DNA of 64,000 nucleotides from Allantophomopsis cytisporea (taxonomy: Eukaryota; Ascomycota; Leotiomycetes; Phacidiales; Phacidiaceae), in NCBI GenBank assembly GCA_024752435.1, contig CP103023.1:372001-436000 (forward strand). Reading direction: 5' to 3'. The first letter of the stretch is position 1; each line of letters starts with the position of its first letter. The notes under the pieces are model-generated. The model worked only from the letters and a program-made list of their open reading frames with translations, ran no database searches and was not told where the DNA came from. The position numbers were made by a program, and so were the translations under genes. This document shows, in pieces, positions 21,657 through 32,400 of this stretch.

Positions 21657-23888
21657 GTAACACTTACATTGATCATGACGGTCTTCTTGCCCATTTCCTT
21701 GAGGGCCAAGGTGGCACTGACAGCACACCAATCGAACTCGACGGAAGAACCAATTCTGTATACACCACTACCAAGAATGATAATTCCGTGGTCATCGAAA
21801 GTCACATCGTGGGAGGTAGCATTGTAGGTAGTGTACTATACTTGTGTTAGCAGATACAACATATGGTGTTCACGTCTCAGCTTACAAGGTAGTTCGTATC
21901 GGCCGGGAACTCAGCGGCAAGAGTATCAATCTTCTTGACAAATGGAGTGATGCCAAAGCTCTTTCTGCGAGCTCTGACCTCATCCTCAGTGCAGCCAACA
22001 GCCTTAGCAATTTGCTTATCAGAGAAACCCATCTTCTTAGCCTTGGAGACGAGCTCCTTCTTGAGGCCGAAAAGGCTTCCAACATCCTCAAGCTCATGAG
22101 TGCAGTCAACGATGTTCTGAAGCTTGTACAAGAACCACTTGTCGATCTTGGTAAGGTCATGGACACGGTCAACAGTGTAGCCTTCGTGCATCATAGCCTG
22201 ACCAACAGCGAGCCATCTACGGTCGGTTGGGTTCTGGAGCTCGTAGTCAAGATCCTCGAAGTGGTCACCCTGGAAACCAATGAAACGTGGGTCAACCTGG
22301 CGAATAGCCTTCTGGATGGACTCCTCGAAGGTACGACCAATAGCCATAACCTCACCGACAGACTTCATAGCAGAACCGATGTCACGCTTGACGTGTTGGA
22401 ACTTGGCCAAATCCCATCTTGGGATCTTGGTGACGACGTAGTCCAAGGAAGGCTCGAAGTTAGCAGTGGTAGTCTTGGTGACAGCGTTTGGCAACTCTGG
22501 AAGAGTGTGACCAAGACCAATCTTAGCAGCGGTGTAGGCAAGAGGGTATCCAGTAGCCTTAGAGGCGAGAGCAGAAGAACGAGAAAGACGGGCATTAACC
22601 TCAATAACTCTGTAATCGAGACCATCTGGCTGAAGGGCGTACTGAACATTACATTCGCCGACAACACCCAAGTGACGGACAATCTTGATGGCAGCAGATC
22701 GGAGCATGTGGTACTCCTCATCACTGAGAGTCTGGGATGGTGCTACGACAATGGAGTCACCAGTGTGAATTCCAAGAGGATCGAAGTTCTCCATGTTGCA
22801 AACGGTGATACAGTTGTTGCTGGCATCACGGACGACTTCGTATTCGACTTCCTTCCAGCCCTTGAGAGACTTCTCAACAAGGATTTGTGGGGACAAAGTA
22901 AGGGATCGTGCAGACATGTTGCGGAGCTCTTCCTCGTTGTTTGCAAATCCAGAACCAAGACCACCAAGAGCATAGGCAGCACGAACGATGATAGGATAAC
23001 CGATACCCTTGGCGGCCTCCAAAGCCTCCTCAACAGTGCCGACAGCGATAGAATGAGCAATTGGGATGTTGATCTCACCAAGAGCCTTGGCGAAAAGATC
23101 TCTGTCCTCAGAGGTCTCCAAGGTCTTGATGCTTGTACCAAGAACCTTCACACCGTAGCGCTCGAAGATACCCATTCTCTCCATTTGGACACCGAGGTTA
23201 AGAGCGGTCTGACCACCGAAGGTAAGGAAGATTCCATCTGGTCTTTCGCGCTCAATGACATAGGTGACATATTCGGGAGTGACAGGTAAGTAGTAGACTT
23301 CATCGGTGAGAACGTGAGCAGTTTGGATAGTAGCGATGTTTGGGTTAATGAGGACGGATGAGACGCCGGCCTCCTTAAGAGCCTTAAGAGCTTGGGAACC
23401 TAGAGATTGTGTTTGTCAGATTGAAGTTTTATTATAGTTGTTGGTGTGTTATAAGAAAATAGCAAGGTTATCTCGCTCTATTCCTGAAGCTTTTCGTCCA
23501 CCATAATGACTCATAAGGCACAACTTTTTTTTTAACGGAAGTACGAACCTGAGTAATCAAACTCTCCAGCTTGTCCAATGCTCAAACCACCAGATCCGAT
23601 GACCAAGACCTTCTTGACATTGACTGGATTGGCGGCTCCCTTCACGACACCACTCTCAAGGTATGCCTTCGCGTTTGGAGCAGTTTGAGTCTGATCTCTG
23701 AGCAACGCAGAGCTGCTGAAAAGACGAACATTACGGAAAGTCTTTCCAGTTGGAGTTTGTGCTCTGGCAAAAACACTTCCAGTGGTTGAGGCTCTAGCAG
23801 CAGTAAAGCTTCGGGTGGGACAGCTCGAAATCCGACATTGGCGGAAGAGAGTGGATGTTCGGCCAGCAAGACGACCGGACAGAGCCAT
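19998..23888 (-). CDS. CPA2: Carbamoyl-phosphate synthase, arginine-specific, large chain (mitochondrial)
   Basis: The large chain makes carbamoyl phosphate from bicarbonate, ATP and glutamine-derived ammonia for arginine synthesis. Exons 23888-23549, 23399-21886, 21835-21668, 21541-20165 and 20105-19998 sum to 1168 residues. The N-terminus is basic and Ser-rich, with VRLFSSSALL, a typical mitochondrial presequence. The first ATP-grasp half begins VLVIGSGGLSIGQAGEFDYSG; the second begins GIIILGSGVYRIGSSVEFDW. No fused aspartate transcarbamylase domain, so it is the arginine rather than pyrimidine enzyme. The intron ending at 21542 has GTAAGT and TGCTAAC but ends CG instead of AG if the conserved NYNPET sequence is kept; an in-frame AG 12 nt later would drop YNPE. 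Confidence 0.93.
21624..21654. repeat. A31 homopolymer inside a CPA2 intron
   Basis: Thirty-one consecutive A on the plus strand (T on the coding strand), within intron 21667-21542. Such tracts are length-unstable and error-prone in sequencing. Confidence 0.95.
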
Positions 23889-24320
23889 TGTGAATGAGAT
23901 GAAGCTTTAAAGGGGTGATTGGGAGCTGTAGAGGGAGGATTGGGGCTGAATGGGCAGACTCAATTGCCCACAGCTGGTCGGTATTGCTGCTGCTACCTTT
24001 GGACTTTTTTGATAATTCGAGGAGGATTTATTGCGCCGGCATGGAAAGTCGAACCTGACGGGCAGAAAAGATGAACAAGCGAGCGAGGGAGCTCGATAAG
24101 GCTAAGGTTGATAAGAAGACACAAGCAGTGAATTGGGCGGATGAGTTGTGGGATCAGTGCTCAATGGGCCCCAATGATGATGCTGAGGTCAAATTGAACT
24201 CGGTAATACGTAATAACTCCCGTCTTGGTGGGGGACTTGGTGGCTCCCAATGATTTTGTTGTGAATGATCTGCAATTGATTGAGGGAGTCAATGGAGTTG
24301 AAAGAGGTTGCGATGAAGGT

Positions 24321-24346
24321 ATTGATTGATTGATTGATTGATTGAA
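24321..24346. repeat. ATTG microsatellite
   Basis: Six tandem ATTG units upstream of CPA2. Confidence 0.85.
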
Positions 24347-24456
24347 CTGGATCGAATCGAAGAAATCAGTTGCAATTGGCTTTGGAATTTTTCTGCAGTT
24401 TTTCTGCGGCTTTTCTGCAGAGTGAGTGTGAGTGCCGTCTTCTTAGAGAGCTCTCC

Positions 24457-24480
24457 TACTCACTCACTCACTCACTCACT
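24457..24480. repeat. ACTC microsatellite
   Basis: Six tandem ACTC units upstream of CPA2. Confidence 0.85.
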
Positions 24481-25562
24481 CAACCATTCTCTCTTCTTGT
24501 TCTCCGATCTTTTACTGTACATCAAGATCACACTCAAAATCTACAATTTCCACTTCTCAGGTCGTCATTGTGTGAATGAATTTTTCAGTGGCTGTCTGAA
24601 AGGATTATTGTCATTCGTCAGATCAAGACATCGATTTTTCCTTTCCCTTTTCCTTTTTCCTTTTTCCTTTTTCCTGGCGACTCCCCAATTTTTTGCTTGT
24701 TACTCGCATGAACCCCTCAATGGATGACCCTGGGCCTGTTATGCAGGAGTAGAATTTGGGGATTGCTTGTGACTCCGACTCTGGGCTTTGCCTGTGACTG
24801 GAGGGATTGGGTCGGTAGTCGTTACATACAAGACGAGACTATCTCTACTGTAACTGTATTTGACGCCATTTTCGTTGGTCTTCTTTTTGGTCACTTTTTT
24901 TCTTTTTTCTTTTCATGGTGCCCGGTGCCGCAGCTAGGGAGGGCTACTACTAAGGGCTAGGCAGTTTGCAGCGCCTTACATCGTGCTTGGGGTTTGGTGA
25001 AAATTACTCCGATACCATTGTTAAGTCCCTCCTAAGCCGCCGGAGTCGGCATTGTTCTCGATACAGTACAGTCATATATTTTAGTCGTGTGCTTTGTTCG
25101 GCCATGGCATCTCCTCGGTCGTTTTTCCTATAATTTTTAGTCTCTAAAACTGTAAATTGTGTCAAAAAAGTTGATTGAATACATTGCCATACTGACTGTA
25201 CTCTTCAATGATAAATAGATTGGTCTACCCCGAGCAGGCGAACACACAGTATTGCGTAAGTGCCAAAAGTGCACGTGCTGAATTATCTACATCGATATAG
25301 TTTACAGATAGATATGAAATGAATTTCTATGGAATTCAAATCTGGAATTTCACTTATAAACTTTCCACATCTTCCTCTTTTTTCTTTTTTTTTTCTTCTT
25401 CTTCCACACTCCCTTGGATAGATCGAACCTTCCTTGATCCCTTAGCCCAACCTTCGCCCTTTTCCTACGCAATACGAGCACATGGGGCTGTATAGAAACT
25501 GCATGTTAAAAACAAAAAAGAAAGTTTGCAACTTTATGCTCATGTCTCATTACCAAGCAAAT

Positions 25563-27208
25563 CTACTTGTCTAATCTTACAGCGGGGTTTGTCTCGATGA
25601 AGTCTAGATCCACCTTATGTCCCAAGAGCTCTCTGATGTTATTCCTTCCATACTTGATCATAGTAGGTCTTTCAAGACTCAATCCCCAACCATATACTCT
25701 CATATCCTTTGGCAGACCCATAGCCTCAAGCATCTCTGGTCTGAACATACCACTGTTACCAATCTCGACAAGCTTGTTCAGTCCCTTGTGGAAACTGAAG
25801 ATCTCCATACTTGGCTCAGTGTATGGGTTGTAGGCTGGCTTGAAGCGAAGATCGTAGATACCCATCTTGTGGAAGAAAGTCTCCATGAATTCCATCAATC
25901 CTCCAAGAGTCAAGTCGTAATCAGCAATGACACCCTCAACTTGGTGGAACTCGGCCAAATGTGTTGCATCAACGGTCTCGTTACGGAAGACACGATCAAT
26001 GGAGAAGTAACGCGCTGGAGGTGGCTTGCCATCTGGGCCCTTCTGCTGTGCGAGCTTGTGAAGAATAGCGGTGGAGATAGCAGTGGTGTGAGTACGAAGA
26101 ACAAGGCGCAACGACTCATCCTCAGCCCAAGGGTATCTGTATCCTATTGAGCCAAACTTGCCATTTTGATGAACTTCCTGAACATTCTTCCAGTAGGTCT
26201 CGTAATCCGCCTTGTCATCCTCTGACTCTGCACGTGGCTTGTCCGCAACTGCTGGATCCGATACGTAAAAGGTATCTTGAAGATCACGAGCTGGATGTTG
26301 TTGTGGCACAAACAAGGCATCGAAGTTCCAGAAACCAGTCTCGACAAAGCGGCTGGTTGGCATCTCTTCGAAACCCATCTCGAAGAAAATCTGTCTGAAT
26401 TCTGAACGGACTTTGTTAAGTGGGTGGAGGGCTCCTGCGTTCTGATCCGAACCAAGTGCCTTGAAGTTGTATGGCTTGAAGTTGGCGGTTTTCCATGCAC
26501 CACTACAAGTATTTGTCAGCGTAAAGAACTTGTATCATCCATTCAAGGGACCTTACGAAGCAAGCATATCGGCCGTCAAATCGGTTTCCTCCTTCACGAT
26601 CTCCAAGGCGAACTTTGGTCCTTTGTGAATCTTGAAACTCACAACCTTCTGGGTCTTAATAAGCTTTCTCTTCTTGAGATCCTTCAGGACCTTAGCATCT
26701 GGGTATGTCTTCGTAGATTGGATAGTCTTCAATTCTTCTCGGGTTCCGTCTACAATGGAGCTGGCCTGCTATTGTCAGTAAATGTCCATACCAAACCAAT
26801 GATAGAACATACGCTCGCAACCAGCTTTCCATCCTTTCCCTTAGCAATCCACTTCGATTTGAAAGCCTTGCCCTGTCCTACAGTGACAACACCCTTATCT
26901 CCAATGGCACTCTCCAATTCCGCAATCGTGAGTCCATCCATTGCCTTCTGTAAAGCCTCAAAAACACGTGCTTCATGACTGCCATGGGCGACAATTCCCT
27001 CTGCTTCTGGTTCGAGAACAGTCTCTTCTTGATCGATAGTCTCGTAGGTGATCATGGAACGAGAACCAAGTCGGTCCAATGCGCCCTTAATGTCTGTCGA
27101 CTTCTCGGAGGGGAAAGCTTCGTTGGAGAGAAGAGGTTCCTGCTTGGAGAGGGCGAGTAAAATGGCGGAGGCCAAATCGCCTTGAGGCGCAGCCTGTGTG
27201 CTTGCCAT
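25563..27208 (-). CDS. FRS2: Phenylalanyl-tRNA synthetase alpha chain, cytosolic
   Basis: Class II synthetase subunit that, with the beta chain, charges tRNA-Phe in the cytosol. Exons 27208-26813, 26765-26557 and 26502-25563 give 514 residues (yeast 503). The N-terminal 200 residues are winged-helix, tRNA/DNA-binding-fold-like (ITYETIDQEETVLEPEAEG). The catalytic core starts near HPLNKVRSEFRQIFFEMGF (motif 1). Motif 2 is ARYFSIDRVFRNETVDATH, followed by EFHQVEG; motif 3 is GWGLSLERPTMIKYG. Introns are 47 and 54 bp. All active-site motifs look intact. Confidence 0.95.
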
Positions 27209-27530
27209 CTTCGCGGAGTTTTGTGAGGGATTTGTGGGAGTCGTTGATTGCTGGACTTATGTCGTTGTCGCAGTGACTCAATAATAATTTCTATGCTACG
27301 TGAGTCGGTGATAAGCGAGGTTCCGCCGACCAGCTTCAAGATGGCGGATAGAATGCTCATAGTCCACTAAATTGCACAACACGCCTTGAGAGACTATTCA
27401 AAAATAGGATCTTTAAAAGCACGGCCATTCTTTATTTATTTTCAAATGTACAAAGTAAAGGGGAAAGTCTTGAAGTCTTTATGGCTCTTCAATGGTAATT
27501 CATGCTACTCAGAGCATATAAATGATGCAT
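27209..27530. other. Intergenic, FRS2 promoter
   Basis: Promoter of FRS2 and 3' flank of the next minus-strand gene. No feature recognised. Confidence 0.5.
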
Positions 27531-29108
27531 TCATAAACTCCCAAATGCCCCTCCTGAATCCCTTCTGATAACACCTAGCTCTCCGTCCAACGTACGCCAA
27601 ATATTTATCCCATCTACTCCTTGACCATCCAACTGACTCGCTTCTACATCTCCCTCTCCATTCTCACTTCTACCCATCAATTGATGCAATTCTGCTAGTG
27701 ATTGTCGCGACTCGTCAACAGCAGCACCACTCTCCTCAACCTTCTCGATGAGCATCTCTTTAGTGGAAGTGCCAGCTGTTTCCGCAGCATAAATCCATGT
27801 GCGCGCCATGCGAGTCGGATCAACCTTCTCAACACTGGCTATCTCCTCATCAAACGAAGGTTCGTCCTTAGCACCACGACGTTTGCGAGCACCTGGAAGT
27901 GGGTATGCTGGTAAAAGGTGGCTCTCTTCTGCAAGACGATCCATTGCATTTGATATTTCTTGTTTTCCTTTTGTCAAGGCTGAAGTGATGTGAGACCGTT
28001 GTAAAATCAGACCTTTTTGGTCATTCGAGATCGCAAGTAGATCTCTCAAATATGGCAGAACTAGGTGATTTGCGGCACTTGCAGGGCCAGGATCTGTGGA
28101 CGAAGGATTTCCGTCAATCGCTTTCTGAATTGCAAAGTCTGACGTATCTGAACTGCTTGAGATTGCGCTGACGAGTTCTTGCCGAGCGTTCGTATATCGA
28201 GAATATCTATCTTGCACTTGTGGCAGAGCTTCCGCAGCAGATGAGTAAGTGCTAGCCGCCGGTTGAGTACTCTTAGGATCCGACGATCCATCCGAGGTTT
28301 TGCTGAGCTCCTCTTCGACCCATCCAATCAATACATCACGAGTGCGATTCAGTGCAGATAACCTCAAATCGACATTATCAGAATCATCGACCAACGTTGT
28401 TGAATCTGTGCGAAGCTGCGCAAGGAGTTTCTTCTCGCTTCCAAGTAAAAGTTTGGCTCTGAGGACCGACTTCTCCAGGCTGTTTACAAGATCATTTAGT
28501 CCCGTTTTGTGTGTGCTGATGCCTCCAATCTCGGAATTGGTAACAATATCCGTTGAAAGTTGAGGCAATGGATCGAGCGACTCCAGCATACTCTTAGGTT
28601 GCAAGTATTCCTGTGAGCTTGGAGGTGACTGTAATAATCTTTCCAAATAGTCCTGTAGAATCTGAAGCCGTTCTAATCTTTGCCGCTGAGCAAGAAGCTT
28701 AATGTAACCATTTAGTGGAGACGGATCATCAAATGCTTGGGATTTGGTTGTTGAAGATTCAAGAGCCTTTGAAATCTGAGTACTCTTGAGTTGAGATTCT
28801 GAGGCAACCCGTGAGTACTCCTTTTGAGCTTTGGCATGGTTTCGCAAGCACTTTAGGTATTCTCTTCTTAGTCCACGCACATAAGTTGGAGGTGTTGTGA
28901 TACTAAGGTCCGCATCCGGAAGTATGAGTGGCTGTGAGGAGTCATGTGTTTTGCCCGACTCTGAATGGACGAAGGTCTCAAGATAGACGGTCAGCATTCG
29001 GCGGATGTGAGCCGTGTCACGACGTGGTTTTACATATGGGGCCAGTGACGATTGTAATTTTAGGAAAGAAGTAGAGGTAACTTCTTCAGTTTTAAACGGA
29101 ATAGACAT
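27531..29108 (-). CDS. Coiled-coil protein of unknown function
   Basis: One uninterrupted frame of 525 residues. I do not recognise the family. Helical, heptad-rich stretches occur at about 85-165 (LRREYLKCLRNHAKAQKEYS and QRQRLERLQILQDYLERLL) and again near 215-280 and 370-400. A basic KRRGAKDEPSF patch lies before the C-terminal acidic third. There is no signal peptide or membrane segment. The overall pattern, all-helical with Ser-rich loops, is seen in cytoskeletal or kinetochore subunits such as augmin components, but that is a guess. It is divergent from BRR2 across a 388-bp promoter. Confidence 0.75.
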   Translation of the reverse strand: MSIPFKTEEVTSTSFLKLQSSLAPYVKPRRDTAHIRRMLTVYLETFVHSESGKTHDSSQPLILPDADLSITTPPTYVRGLRREYLKCLRNHAKAQKEYSRVASESQLKSTQISKALESSTTKSQAFDDPSPLNGYIKLLAQRQRLERLQILQDYLERLLQSPPSSQEYLQPKSMLESLDPLPQLSTDIVTNSEIGGISTHKTGLNDLVNSLEKSVLRAKLLLGSEKKLLAQLRTDSTTLVDDSDNVDLRLSALNRTRDVLIGWVEEELSKTSDGSSDPKSTQPAASTYSSAAEALPQVQDRYSRYTNARQELVSAISSSSDTSDFAIQKAIDGNPSSTDPGPASAANHLVLPYLRDLLAISNDQKGLILQRSHITSALTKGKQEISNAMDRLAEESHLLPAYPLPGARKRRGAKDEPSFDEEIASVEKVDPTRMARTWIYAAETAGTSTKEMLIEKVEESGAAVDESRQSLAELHQLMGRSENGEGDVEASQLDGQGVDGINIWRTLDGELGVIRRDSGGAFGSL

Positions 29109-29496
29109 GTTGAATAAGTTTGAGGATCACGAGATGTTGAGTGTTGTTCATTAGTTTGTTTACTTACTGGCCGTGGCCGTATCGCGGTAATCGCGTCAAC
29201 CTGCGCTTCGCTTGATTCTCGATAAAAAGTCAGGCCGCATCCAACGCTAATAGGAACGTTTTCGAGGCATCATTGCCACGAATCTCTCATTCATCAACGT
29301 CGCGTGTGGAGGAAAATAAATCTTGGACGACATACGAATAGACCAGAAGGCTGTTAGGAATATCTGACAACAGCTCAACAAGCATGCGTGTTGCTGTTCG
29401 CTGAACAGTCAGAATATCTCTTCAACGGCTACGACAGTTTCGACGCCTTCTTAATTACACAATCACCACAAACCGAATCGATTGTCCGCCGCAAAA
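29109..29496. promoter_or_regulatory. Shared divergent promoter, coiled-coil gene and BRR2
   Basis: 388 bp between the two start codons, which must carry both promoters and leaders. No specific motif is claimed. Confidence 0.5.
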
Positions 29497-32400
29497 ATGA
29501 CGGACCAACAGCGCGATGTCTCTCAATACAAATACTCGGCGATGTCCAACCTGGTCCTCCAGGCGGACCGTCGTTTTGTCACGCGTCGCAATGATGAAGT
29601 GACTGGAGATCCAGAGTCTCTCGCAGGACGTTTAAGTATTCGTGATATGGGTTCTCGAAATGCTCGCGAAGATGCGCCGAAACAGAAAAAGAAAGCTTCT
29701 GGTCTACCTGATATAGAGAGAGGTAGCTTACGGGAAGGCGAAGATGTCTTAGAAAGAGAACAACGAAAACGAAAGCGCGGTGAACCAGCACAGCTTCGTG
29801 GGGCAGGTATCTTATCCGCAGCTGATGCGCTGGTGGAGGGCCTCAGATATCGTCCAAGGACGCCTGCGACTAGAGCCACTTACGATTTAATTATAACCAC
29901 TGTCGCAAACAACCTTGGTGACGTTTCTCACGAGGTTGTACGAAGTGCTGCGGACGCTGTGTTAGAGTATCTCAAAGACGACGATCTGAAGGATTTCGAC
30001 AAAAAGAAGGAGATCGACGATCTTTTGGGAGTTAGCATGGGACCAAAACAGTTCAACGAGCTTGTAAATCTGGGAAAGAAGATTACGGATTACGACGCAC
30101 AGGATGAAGACGAAGAAATGGCGGACGGAGAAAATAGTGGCGAAAATGGTGCTGAGATCGATGATCGTCAGGGTGTAGCAGTTGTTTTCGATGACAACTC
30201 TGAAGATGAGGACGAAGCTGGCATGAACAACGAAATCCGGGACGAGTCTTCTGAAGATGAACAGGATGCCGAGGACAAACCCGATGCCGAAGATGTAGGT
30301 ACAGCTGGAGGGGCAGGCGAGGATCGGGATGAAGAAGAGCTGGGTTTTGTCGAAGGAGATGCCATGATCTTGGATTCCGCACCGAATGGATCTTCCACAG
30401 GATCGAAGTCCAAAGACAAGGACTTCATCCCAGCACGCGATATTGATGCCTATTGGCTACAGAGACAAATAGGAGGAATCTACAACGATGCGCATATTCA
30501 GCAGCTAAAGACGCAGCAAGCTCTCCAAATTTTGTCTGGAGTTTCTGAGGATGATGAGGCTGCTGAGGAGAAGCCATTGCGCGAGATTGAAAACGACCTT
30601 ATGGAGCTCTTTGATTATGAGCATCACGAGCTTGTCCAGAAGTTGATTGCTAACCGAGACAAAGTTGTATGGCTTACTCGTCTTGCGAGAGCTGAAGATG
30701 AAGAGGCACGTGGCGTTGTTGAGCGAGAAATCGCCGCTGAAGGACTTCAGTGGATTCTGAATGAGCTACGAGGTGGTGCTGCGGTTCAAGACTCGAAGAA
30801 GCGCAAGGTTGAAATCAAGATGGATATCGATGTGCCATCTTCCTATATCAAGGCAGAGGAGAACCAGGGTCGTGATGGTGGATTAATTGGTGGACTTCAA
30901 CCCCGCAAGCTTATCAATCTCGATAACCTTGTCTTTGACCAAGGAAACCATCTCATGTCAAATCCCAAGGTCAAACTTCCAGAAGGATCTACGAAACGAA
31001 CCTTCAAGGGTTATGAAGAGATCCATGTGCCGCCTCCAAAGAAGCGCGCGGATTCTAGCGATCGAGATATCCCTATTACGGAAATTCCTGAGTGGGCAAG
31101 AGTTCCATTCAGTTCTGCTCAGAAGCTCAACAAGATTCAGTCAAAATGTTTCCCACAAGCTTTCAATGACGATGGTAATATGCTCATCTGCGCGCCAACT
31201 GGTAGTGGTAAGACTAACGTAGGCATGTTGACCATCCTACGAGAGATTGGCAAAAACCGGAACCCAGAGACCGGCGAAATCAATCTTGACGCATTCAAGA
31301 TCGTTTATATCGCCCCTTTGAAGGCTCTTGTCCAAGAGCAAGTTGGAAATTTCGGTGCTAGACTAAAACCTTATGGTATTCAAGTATCCGAGCTCACCGG
31401 TGACCGTCAGCTCACCAAGCAGCAAATTGCCGATACCCAGATTATTGTTACTACACCAGAGAAATGGGATGTCATCACTCGAAAGGCTACTGATATGAGT
31501 TACACCAACCTTGTGAGACTGATCATCATCGATGAGATTCATCTCCTTCACGATGATCGTGGACCAGTATTGGAGAGCATTGTCAGCCGTACCATCAGGA
31601 AAATGGAACATACACTTGATCCTGTACGTCTCGTGGGGTTATCAGCTACACTCCCCAATTACCGGGATGTTGCAAGCTTTTTGAGAGTTGACCCTCTGAA
31701 AGGAATGTTTCATTTCGACGGTTCCTACCGACCTTGTCCTTTGAGACAAGAGTTCATTGGTATCACCGAGAAGAAGGCCATCAAACAATTAAAGACAATG
31801 AACGATGTCACTTACACCAAAGTGTTGGAACACGTTGGTACCAACCGCAACCAGATGATTATCTTCGTGCACTCTCGAAAAGAGACCGCCAAGACCGCCA
31901 AGTATATCAGAGACAAGGCTTTGGAGATGGAGACTATTGGACAAATCCTTCGAAGTGACGCTGGAAGCAGAGAGGTCTTGACTACAGAGGCCGATGCTGT
32001 AAATGATAGAGACCTGAAAGACGTGCTGCCTTATGGCTTTGGTATACATCACGCTGGAATGAGTAGGTCTGACAGAACCTCTGTTGAGGACTTGTTCAAC
32101 GATGGACTTATTCAGGTCCTTGTATGTACTGCTACTCTTGCCTGGGGAGTCAATTTGCCAGCCCATACCGTCATTATCAAAGGCACACAGATCTACTCCC
32201 CAGAGAAGGGTAGTTGGGTTGAGCTCAGTCCTCAGGATGTCCTCCAAATGCTTGGTCGTGCTGGACGTCCTCAGTACGACACTTACGGTGAAGGTATCAT
32301 TATCACCACCCAAAATGAGATGCAATACTACTTGTCTCTGCTCAACCAACAATTGCCAATAGAAAGTCAGTTTGTCAGTCGTCTAGCTGATAACCTGAAT

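Larger units (their letters stand above)
23889..25562. other. Intergenic, CPA2 promoter and FRS2 3' flank
   Basis: About 1.7 kb with no gene that I can support. It holds pyrimidine-rich and short-repeat tracts (ATTG and ACTC repeats, a CCTTTTT-type tract near 24640-24675, C/T-rich DNA at 25370-25400), as is common in fungal promoters. Confidence 0.55.

Noticed and set aside
21844..23289. 481-codon plus-strand open frame
   Set aside because: It is the reverse complement of the carbamoyl-phosphate synthase exon, whose conserved protein is certain; the plus-strand translation resembles no protein.
24071..24253. 60-codon open frame upstream of CPA2
   Set aside because: Short, low-complexity, no splice partners or recognisable domain; it lies in the CPA2 promoter.
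25400..25460. Minus-strand GGTTCGATC, possible tRNA B box
   Set aside because: The flanking bases do not form a T-stem and no A box is present.
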